In this document: positions 6,961-13,123 of the stretch, one piece after another
Layout of the letters: each line of letters starts with the position of its first letter
Position numbering within the stretch: the stretch's first letter is position 1
Assembly: GCA_002701625.1 (NCBI GenBank)
Contig: NZWK01000016.1
Span: forward strand, 42,672-58,531
DNA: 15,860 nt
Source of the DNA: Chloroflexota bacterium
Lineage (GTDB): Bacteria > Chloroflexota > Dehalococcoidia > UBA2979
Reading direction: 5' to 3'
Notes under the pieces: model-generated
What the model was told of the DNA's origin: nothing
What the model saw: only the letters and a program-made list of their open reading frames with translations
Database searches by the model: none
Translations under genes and position numbers: made by a program

Positions 6961-8109
6961 ATGACGACTAAGAAGAAAGATCCAGTTTTAGTTGTAATTC
7001 AGCTATCAGGTGGTTTGGACTTTATGAATACGCTTATTCCGTATACGGATGGTCGTATTTATGACTGGCGACCCACGGTCTCGGTGGCAGCGGAGTCTAC
7101 TATTTCTCTTGATGATCGTCTCGCGTGGCATCCGTCTGCAGGTGCTCTATCTGAACTTTATAATGCCGGTAATGTGGCAGTTATCCAAGGTGTTGGCTAT
7201 GAGAACGCGAGCCGTTCACACTTTCGCGCAATGGATATTATGCACACCTGCGAACCTGAAAAGGTAGCAACCGAGGGCTGGTTAGGTAAGGTGACCCGCG
7301 AATTAGATCCTAACTCAGAAAACCCGTTGACTGCTGTTTCGTTTGGAAGAGGTCTCCCAAGGGCGTTAGTCGCTCCAGGGGTAACGGCTACATCCGTCGG
7401 CAACCTCGATGAATTTGGCTTAATGACAAAGATTGAACAAGCTGATGAACGGGCAGCCAACCTCGATATTTTCAAGCGAATGTATAGCCCAGCAGTAGGT
7501 AATGGAATGGTAAATGATTACCTGGCTCAGACAGGGCGAGACATTCTGCGTGGCGCAGATATGCTCGCAGATGTCCCTTCTCGGTATTCCAGTGATGTGG
7601 AGTATGCCAGTAATCCGATTGCTCAGTCGCTTCGTGACGTGGCGCGTGTTCATACTGCGGGCATGGGTACCCGAGTGTTCTATACGCAGCATGGTGGATA
7701 TGACTATCACTCCTTAGAGAATGAAGTTCACCCACGTTTATTGACTGAACTAACCGAAGCTATTTCAGATTTCATGACCGATATTAGAAATCACGATGCC
7801 TCAGAAGAGGTGACTATTTTAGTATTCACTGAATTTGGAAGACGGATAATGGATAATGGCTCCGGAACCGATCATGGCACTGGCGGCGGGGCGTATATCA
7901 TTGGCGACCATGTATCCGGAGGTTTGTATGCGGAATATCCATCACTTGATCCAAAGGATTGGTTATATGGGGAAGACTTAACTCACACCATCGATTATCG
8001 AAGCGTATACACGAGCATTCTTGAGCAGTGGATGGGTATGGATGCTCAGCCAATTGTCGGCGGTACGTACGAGCAAATCAGACCATACAGCACAACAATG
8101 TTGGTTTAG
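6961..8109 (+). CDS. DUF1501 family protein (alkaline-phosphatase superfamily)
   Basis: The 382-residue protein has the DUF1501 signatures in order: QLSGGLDFMNTLIPY (14-28), the HP of WHPSAGAL, GVGYENASRSHFRAMDIM (77-94), FYTQHGGYDYH (240-250), FTEFGRR (289-295), GTDHGTGG (302-309) and DYRSVY (345-350). The family is related to sulfatases and alkaline phosphatases; Asp20, His244, Asp248, His250, Asp304 and His305 are candidate metal or catalytic positions. The activity is not known. Most DUF1501 proteins begin with a twin-arginine signal. Here the start read from a strong ribosome site gives MTTKKKDPVLVVIQLSGG, which goes straight into the first strand of the fold, so there is no export signal. 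The usual GGND of the first motif is GGLD here. It follows DUF1800 by 27 bp and precedes the NHL gene by 26 bp. Confidence 0.92.
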   Translation: MTTKKKDPVLVVIQLSGGLDFMNTLIPYTDGRIYDWRPTVSVAAESTISLDDRLAWHPSAGALSELYNAGNVAVIQGVGYENASRSHFRAMDIMHTCEPEKVATEGWLGKVTRELDPNSENPLTAVSFGRGLPRALVAPGVTATSVGNLDEFGLMTKIEQADERAANLDIFKRMYSPAVGNGMVNDYLAQTGRDILRGADMLADVPSRYSSDVEYASNPIAQSLRDVARVHTAGMGTRVFYTQHGGYDYHSLENEVHPRLLTELTEAISDFMTDIRNHDASEEVTILVFTEFGRRIMDNGSGTDHGTGGGAYIIGDHVSGGLYAEYPSLDPKDWLYGEDLTHTIDYRSVYTSILEQWMGMDAQPIVGGTYEQIRPYSTTMLV

Positions 8110-8135
8110 ATTACTGAACAAAGCGAGAAAAAGAT

Positions 8136-9155
8136 ATGACTACAGATACGAAGAAGACAGATACTGCGGATTATGAGGTTTTACTCAGGGCTGGTTTTCC
8201 GTATGAAAAAACATTAGGGATGCGCAGGATAACTTGGTATCCGATTGATATAGAAGTTGGTCCTAATAATGAGGTTTACTGTCTAGGTCGATTTGATGTT
8301 GGTGGCAGTATTAGGACTGTAAGTTGGGATGATAAAGATCTGGGTGGAATCGGTGGCGGCTGGACTTGGCCCGCTGGAATAACCAAGGACCAAGATGGTC
8401 TCTTATATATATCAGACGAAGGCGCTCATAATATTACGATGCTAAAGACAGATGGTGAAGAGATTGGCCGTTGGGGAGAATATGGGTCAGAGCCTGGTCA
8501 ACTAAATAGGCCATCTCATATGGTCTTTGACTCTGATGGAAATATATTGGTGTCAGACACGCAAAATCATCGAATTCAGAAATTCTCTTCCAAGGGAGAA
8601 TATATATCGTCCTTTGGAGATTTTGGTGACCAGCCCGGTCAATTTAATATGCCTTGGGGTATTTCAGTCACGCCAGAAGGGAACATAGTCGTTGCGGATT
8701 GGCGCAATGATCGAGTTCAAGTTTTTGATTCATCTGGAGTGGTATTAGAGGTAATAGGCTCATCGGGATCAGGTCCCGGACAATTATCTCGTCCAGCAGG
8801 TATATCAGTTGATGCTGATGGAGATGTATACGTGGTAGACCGAGGCAATGGTAGAGTTTTGCAGTTCGATCGGAATGGAAGACATGTGGAAGAGTTCATT
8901 GGAGACTCAACACTTGGTGAAATGGGACGAATTTATATACTAACTAATCTGAAGGTATTGCGGCTTCGTGATATGGCTGATCTCGAGCCCACGAAGAGAT
9001 TTAAGTCACCAAGTTCAGTTAGAACTCAGGATGGCAGATTGTTTGTAGGCGATTATGGTTGTCACCGAGTTCAGGTGTATAAGAAAGAGGCATATCGACT
9101 AGCTTCAGAAGAAGTTATGGATTTACCCAAAGTGCCAAATTTATTTACGGTCTGA
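8136..9155 (+). CDS. NHL-repeat beta-propeller protein
   Basis: This 339-residue protein is built from NHL-type blades. Clear repeats run over about residues 77-103, 118-150, 165-197, 212-244 and 288-316. Each has the form GQL/F-x-RP-x-GI-x-V-x-x-DG-(D/N)-x-V-x-V-x-D-x-x-N-x-R-V-Q-x-F. Together with the N-terminal strands (32-65) this fits a six-bladed propeller. Such propellers serve as protein- or ligand-binding scaffolds, sometimes as lactonase-like enzymes, so no reaction can be assigned. No signal peptide, transmembrane segment or RING/B-box/kinase domain is present, so it should be a soluble cytoplasmic scaffold. ATG 8136 has only a weak purine-rich upstream stretch (AAAAAG). It lies 26 bp after DUF1501 and 4 bp before the nucleotidyltransferase-like gene, which indicates co-transcription. 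Confidence 0.9.
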   Translation: MTTDTKKTDTADYEVLLRAGFPYEKTLGMRRITWYPIDIEVGPNNEVYCLGRFDVGGSIRTVSWDDKDLGGIGGGWTWPAGITKDQDGLLYISDEGAHNITMLKTDGEEIGRWGEYGSEPGQLNRPSHMVFDSDGNILVSDTQNHRIQKFSSKGEYISSFGDFGDQPGQFNMPWGISVTPEGNIVVADWRNDRVQVFDSSGVVLEVIGSSGSGPGQLSRPAGISVDADGDVYVVDRGNGRVLQFDRNGRHVEEFIGDSTLGEMGRIYILTNLKVLRLRDMADLEPTKRFKSPSSVRTQDGRLFVGDYGCHRVQVYKKEAYRLASEEVMDLPKVPNLFTV

Positions 9156-9159
9156 ATCT

Positions 9160-9498
9160 ATGCCAATAATGATTGGTTTTTCTCAGCATAGGAAGACTTT
9201 GCTCTCTGAAGAGCTAGACCGTGTTAGGCGAGAATTCCCTTCATTGGGCCTCATCAAAGTGTGGTTAGCTGGTGACTTTTCACGGGGCTATGTTGATTTT
9301 GATACGCCATTAGAATTTTTAATCGTGAGAGATACCACTGATCCGTATCCGAAAAGGGCAGACTTTTTCACAGATCATTTGCGGCCGCAAGTTGAAACTC
9401 ATTTTCATGTGTACAACCCTGACGAATTTAGTCAGGGCGAGTATGAAGATCGATTTATAGAACTGACACTGAAGGCCGGCGAATTGATCTATGGTTAG
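9160..9498 (+). CDS. MNT-type nucleotidyltransferase-fold protein with degenerate active site
   Basis: The 112-residue protein has the size and order of a minimal nucleotidyltransferase: a leading helix, then VWLAGDFSRGYVDFDTPLEFLIV (34-56), then a third strand with VETHFHVYNPDEF (78-90). In active members the first motif is GS-x-A/S-RG, followed by S-D-x-D. Here it is GDFSRG (38-43), and the DxD pair aligns to Pro50 and Glu52. Two of the usual catalytic or nucleotide-contacting residues are therefore missing, so the protein may be an inactive or changed family member. It is followed 11 bp later by a HEPN gene, the classic MNT/HEPN partnership. ATG 9160 has no clear ribosome site and lies 4 bp after the NHL stop, so coupled translation is likely; ATG 9169 is an alternative. 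Confidence 0.75.
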   Translation: MPIMIGFSQHRKTLLSEELDRVRREFPSLGLIKVWLAGDFSRGYVDFDTPLEFLIVRDTTDPYPKRADFFTDHLRPQVETHFHVYNPDEFSQGEYEDRFIELTLKAGELIYG

Positions 9499-9509
9499 GA
9501 TGTTTGTGG

Positions 9510-9956
9510 ATGTCGATTAATTCAAGTGAAAGCATCAACCGGCGGCGTAGACGAGAAGCTGAAAGATGGCTTACCCAGTCGGGCCATGATCTTGATTCAG
9601 CTCGTTTTCTGATGCAGTCTGGGATGTATGCGTTGTCATGTTTTTTATCTCATCAAACTGCTGAAAAGGCGGTTTCAGCATACTTATACGCGCGAGGCGT
9701 CGAGATGTTGTGGGGTCATGGTTTGGCTGACTTATGTGAAGATGCCATGGCATTTGAGCCATCTTTTGATTTGATTAAATCAAGTGCGGTGCAGCTTGAT
9801 AAGCATTACTTGGGTGCACGGTATCCGAGTGTTCTTCCGGCAGGGGTGCCCTTTGAATCTTATTCATCTGAAGACGGAGATCGGGCTTTGGTAATTGCTC
9901 AGGATACATATGACTTCGTTGTTGAACAGTTGAATCTATTCATGAACGATGGCTAA
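9510..9956 (+). CDS. HEPN-domain protein
   Basis: The 148-residue all-helical protein shows the HEPN (PF05168-type) pattern. This consists of AERWLTQSGHDLDSARFLM (18-35), GMYALSCFLSHQTAEKAV (38-55), a WGHGLADL segment around His70, and KHYLGARYP (98-106). HEPN proteins are usually coded next to an MNT nucleotidyltransferase, as here, and act as RNases or as substrate-binding partners. I cannot find the RX4-6H motif required for HEPN RNase activity, so a toxin role is not supported. ATG 9510 is chosen over the in-frame TTG at 9504, since AGGA at 9497-9500 is 9 bases from the ATG. A run of five arginines near the start (11-15) could bind nucleic acid. It is the last gene of the operon and converges with the minus-strand acyl-CoA dehydrogenase 45 bp away. 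Confidence 0.82.
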   Translation: MSINSSESINRRRRREAERWLTQSGHDLDSARFLMQSGMYALSCFLSHQTAEKAVSAYLYARGVEMLWGHGLADLCEDAMAFEPSFDLIKSSAVQLDKHYLGARYPSVLPAGVPFESYSSEDGDRALVIAQDTYDFVVEQLNLFMNDG

Positions 9957-10001
9957 CGAGTTTGCGTGCAGACCGAAGATTAGTATAAACAATTAATTTA
10001 A

Positions 10002-11174
10002 TTATTTTTCTTTATCAAGGACGGAAGCTGCAATTTGTTCGAGTGCACGTCCTTCGATTGGAGGATTAAATAGTCCGCTTCGGACGTCTCGAAAGTATCG
10101 TTCCAGTGGACGAGATTTTTCAAGCGCCGCACCTCCAACAATACGAATAGCTAGGTCTGTGATTTGAATTGCGGAATCGATAGAGCTTAGTTTGGTCATG
10201 GCAATTTGTGGTAACAGATCCGGCCGGTCTTCTGGATTGAATTCCCAATCTTCGGCTGTTGTCAGCAGTGTATTTTTTGATAATCTGCGGAGTGATTCCA
10301 TTCGTGCTACTTGTTCACGGACGTGTGGGATCTTGGAAATTGGTGCTGGTGCTCCAGTAGGCTGTCTATTTCTAGCAAAGTCAATTGCATAGTCACATGC
10401 AGCGGACGCAACTCCTAAATTCGCTGCACTGAGTAGTAGAGGAAACCATGCAGCACCGTCGATTCCATCATTAGACGGTGATTTAGGATTTGCCCGTTGA
10501 ATGAAATCATCTGCATTAACCTTTACATTTTCGAAGACTATGTCATGTGATCCCGTTGCTCGCATAGACATAGAGTCCCAAGTTTCTGTAATAGATATCC
10601 CGTCCATGTCCATTCTCTGGGCGATTCTTGCGGTATCGTTGCTCCCGTCTTCAACTGCAGCAAAAGTAATCGCATACGTCAGTTGTGGAGCTAATGTTGA
10701 CCAAGTCTTGCGACCATTGAGCAGCCATTTCCCATCTCCATCCGGAATCAATGTGGTTGCTGGACGACCTCCCCCTCGGGGCGATCCCAATTCAGGTTCC
10801 GATGCTATGTTATTTAGTAGTGATCCGTTGGCAAGTACTGATTCGAATATTTTTTTCCGGAGATGTTCGGGCCATTTTTGTGCAATTGCTTCAGTTCCGA
10901 CTGCCATGTGATGCATGCCGACACCGAGTGCCGTTGAGCCATCTCCAGAGGCAATTGCGTATTGAGCTAGGGTGAGATCTGTAAGTCCGTAACCCGGTCC
11001 ACCATATGTTTTCGGGACTGCGGACTTGAGATAGCCGGTGGTCTTCATCAGTTCAAAATGGGAATGAGGGAAACTATTAGCCCGGTCATGCTCAGCAGCT
11101 GTTTTACTTATTTCGGCCGAGATTATTTCGGCAAGATCAAGGAGTTTGGCTTGGTTATCTGTTTTAGGCCACAT
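10002..11174 (-). CDS. Acyl-CoA dehydrogenase family protein (DszC/PF08028-like C-terminus)
   Basis: At 390 residues this is a full ACAD-fold flavoprotein that differs from the one at 4235. Its middle-domain motif is SEPELGSPRGGG (125-136), and LNGRKTWST (152-160) corresponds to the usual G-K-K-x-W-I/x-S/T. The C-terminal domain ends in RYFRDVRSGLFNPPIEGRAL (359-378), closest to the Acyl-CoA_dh_2 group. That group includes flavin-dependent monooxygenases such as DszC and HsaA as well as real dehydrogenases. Glu374 in IEG lines up by eye with the catalytic Glu of MCAD, so dehydrogenase chemistry remains possible. There is no Shine-Dalgarno before the ATG. It lies 50 bp after an SDR gene and appears to be the last gene of a luciferase-like/SDR/ACAD operon, suggesting a shared catabolic route of unknown substrate. 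Confidence 0.88.
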   Translation of the reverse strand: MWPKTDNQAKLLDLAEIISAEISKTAAEHDRANSFPHSHFELMKTTGYLKSAVPKTYGGPGYGLTDLTLAQYAIASGDGSTALGVGMHHMAVGTEAIAQKWPEHLRKKIFESVLANGSLLNNIASEPELGSPRGGGRPATTLIPDGDGKWLLNGRKTWSTLAPQLTYAITFAAVEDGSNDTARIAQRMDMDGISITETWDSMSMRATGSHDIVFENVKVNADDFIQRANPKSPSNDGIDGAAWFPLLLSAANLGVASAACDYAIDFARNRQPTGAPAPISKIPHVREQVARMESLRRLSKNTLLTTAEDWEFNPEDRPDLLPQIAMTKLSSIDSAIQITDLAIRIVGGAALEKSRPLERYFRDVRSGLFNPPIEGRALEQIAASVLDKEK

Positions 11175-11224
11175 TTTAATAAAAGAACTGGATTCTTATT
11201 GGTTAGCTGAATGAACGTAACTGG

Positions 11225-12022
11225 CTAATAATAGATTCCGGTCCCAACCCCTCCTCCGGCAGCAATTACTTCACCTGTCACTGCAACTGAAAGTGGTGAG
11301 GCGAGGAATGTAACAAGCGCGGCGACATCAGAGGAATCAACTAACTTTCGAATACTATTTTGATTAGATAATTCGTTTTCAATTTCGTCACGGGTCTTCT
11401 TTTTTTGATCCATCTGCTCACGTATGCGTGATTCAGTTGCTTCGGTCCGTGTTAAACCTGGGTGGATACAGCTAACTGTGATTCCAGAAGGTCCAAGCTC
11501 ATCAGCTAAATTTTTTGTTAGCGCTGCGACAGCTACATTTCGGATGCTGCCCACCGCACTTCCGCTGTTCCGTGCCTGCATTCCAGAAATATTTATGATT
11601 CTGCCCCAAGTTGATTTTTTCATGAGAGGTACCACAATTTGCGCACACCGTAAGTATCCCATGACTTTTGTGTCAACTTGTGGAAGCAAATGCTCTTCCC
11701 AGTCAATTTCACTTAAAACTGGTCGTGGCCCTCCTGGCTCGGCCGCATTGTTGACTAATATGTTGATATCACCCCACTGGGCAGTTATTTCGGCGACCAT
11801 TTGCCTGATAGAAGACAAGTCTCTCGTGTCGCAAATATATCCAGTTATTTGACCGGTATATTTTTCGTCTAGTTCGGTGACAGTAGCATCTAATCGATTT
11901 TGGTTGCGAGCTGCGATTGCGACCTGTACTCCCTCATCAAGGAGTCTTTCAGCAATAGCTTTGCCTATTCCGCGACTGCCGCCAGTAACTAGCGCCACTT
12001 TCCCTTTAAGCAGAAGATCCAC
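11225..12022 (-). CDS. SDR-family protein lacking the YxxxK catalytic dyad
   Basis: The 265-residue protein has a classical SDR Rossmann fold: TGGSRGIG (13-20) for the dinucleotide, NNAA (91-94), the ISG Ser at 146, and the helix after the active site. Aligning ALTKNLADELG with a standard SDR places Gly158 and Asn162 where Tyr and Lys should be, so the segment reads GSIRN instead of YxxxK. The downstream IHPGLTRTE is well kept. The protein may be a divergent subfamily that uses other residues, or a binding protein. The start is GTG, supported by AGGAAGGG on the minus strand 10 bases upstream (12033-12040) and by the position of the first strand. It lies 20 bp after the luciferase-like gene and 50 bp before the ACAD. 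Cofactor preference is not clear; Ala37-Ala38-Arg39 after the second strand is compatible with NADP. Confidence 0.88.
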   Translation of the reverse strand: MDLLLKGKVALVTGGSRGIGKAIAERLLDEGVQVAIAARNQNRLDATVTELDEKYTGQITGYICDTRDLSSIRQMVAEITAQWGDINILVNNAAEPGGPRPVLSEIDWEEHLLPQVDTKVMGYLRCAQIVVPLMKKSTWGRIINISGMQARNSGSAVGSIRNVAVAALTKNLADELGPSGITVSCIHPGLTRTEATESRIREQMDQKKKTRDEIENELSNQNSIRKLVDSSDVAALVTFLASPLSVAVTGEVIAAGGGVGTGIYY

Positions 12023-12042
12023 GAGTGTAAAACCCTTCCTGG

Positions 12043-13041
12043 TTATCCAACGAGTTCTTTGAAAGCCTCGAATCGTTTATGCGGATCAGCCTCGTTTACA
12101 CTAACCCCGTGCAGGTCGAATCCGGCCTCGGTAGCTTCTTCTATGTAATCGATACATTCACCAGTAGAACCGGCAACTCCTAGGCTGTTGACTATTTCTT
12201 CGGGCATGGCTGCAGCTCCGGCCGAGGAGCCGCCATCTTCCCATGCACGCCTAACGGCGTTCGCCTCGTCGGCGTAGCCCATTCGACTGAAGTGCTCATA
12301 GTAAAAGTCTCCCATTCGTGCGATGTAGAAGGCAGCGTTAGCCGCTGTGCCCATTCTTACACGCTCAGGATTATCGGTGACAGTTATACCGCCTGGGTTT
12401 CTCACGTCAATATCAGTTCGCGCTCGACCAGCATTATCGACATATTTGTAAAATTCTGCTAATTGTGGCTCCCACTGTTCCTTTGGAAAGAAAATAGGAA
12501 TCCAGCCGTCAGCTATCTCAGCTGTTTGCTGAACTGATTTCGGAGTGACTGATGCTATATGAATTGGAATGTGGCTACGCACTGGATTGAAACGAAGTGT
12601 AAATCCACGCTCGAGCTTGTAAATATTTCCATCATAGTTAAGAGGTTCACCCGACATGATTATGTTAATAATTTCGGTATATTCTTTAATTCGCGTGAGT
12701 GGTTTTTCAAATTTAATACCATGAAAATGCTCGATTACTTGCGGTCCTGAAGAACCAAGTCCGATCACCATCCGTCCGTTAGAGAGTTCATCGAGTGTGG
12801 CAAAATGCTGTGCTATTGCGCCGGGCGATCTTGAGAAGTTATTAATAATTCCGGTACCAAGTTTGATATTAGTAGTTTCTCGGGCAATCACTGCGAGGAG
12901 CGTAAGCGCGTCGCGCCCCCAAGCTTCCGCAATATTTAGCTGCTCAATTCCCGCATCATCAGCTATTTTTGCGTCTTCTATTACCTTGTCAAGATCGAAT
13001 TCGCCTTGCCAATTCAAGCCAATACTTAGCCTTCGTGTCAT
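12043..13041 (-). CDS. Luciferase-like (LLM class) F420-dependent oxidoreductase
   Basis: The 332-residue protein is a TIM-barrel member of the bacterial luciferase-like family. Features visible are an N-terminal GLNWQG strand, IAEAWGRDALT (37-47), KLGTGIINNFSRSP (60-73) and the family signature TLDELSNGRMVIGLGSSGP (82-100). HIASVTPKSVQQTAEIADGWIP follows in the cofactor-binding half. The pattern is that of F420-dependent reductases (methylene-tetrahydromethanopterin reductase-like) rather than of FMN luciferases, but F420 versus FMN use cannot be proven from sequence. The start ATG has GAGGGG 8 bases upstream on the minus strand. It is the first gene of the LLM-SDR-ACAD run. By context it would carry out an early redox or oxygenation step on an unknown organic substrate. 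Confidence 0.88.
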   Translation of the reverse strand: MTRRLSIGLNWQGEFDLDKVIEDAKIADDAGIEQLNIAEAWGRDALTLLAVIARETTNIKLGTGIINNFSRSPGAIAQHFATLDELSNGRMVIGLGSSGPQVIEHFHGIKFEKPLTRIKEYTEIINIIMSGEPLNYDGNIYKLERGFTLRFNPVRSHIPIHIASVTPKSVQQTAEIADGWIPIFFPKEQWEPQLAEFYKYVDNAGRARTDIDVRNPGGITVTDNPERVRMGTAANAAFYIARMGDFYYEHFSRMGYADEANAVRRAWEDGGSSAGAAAMPEEIVNSLGVAGSTGECIDYIEEATEAGFDLHGVSVNEADPHKRFEAFKELVG

Positions 13042-13059
13042 GTTATATACCCCTCATTT

Positions 13060-13089
13060 GTTATAGTTAACATCGATATTGTCTTTCAG
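13060..13089 (-). promoter_or_regulatory. Candidate promoter of the LLM-SDR-ACAD operon
   Basis: Reading the minus strand, CTGAAA (13089-13084), an 18-base spacer and TATAAC (13065-13060) form a sigma70-like promoter. It would start transcription just before the GAGGGG ribosome site of the luciferase-like gene. It sits in the 82-bp gap after the helicase stop codon. Assigned by pattern only. Confidence 0.35.
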
Positions 13090-13123
13090 TATATGCGCAT
13101 CTGGACGATGAACAAATCAACGA

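Noticed and set aside
9160..9956. Classical MNT/HEPN toxin-antitoxin system
   Set aside because: The MNT lacks its DxD pair and the HEPN protein lacks RX4-6H; the pair also belongs to a larger operon, so a self-contained TA unit is not supported.
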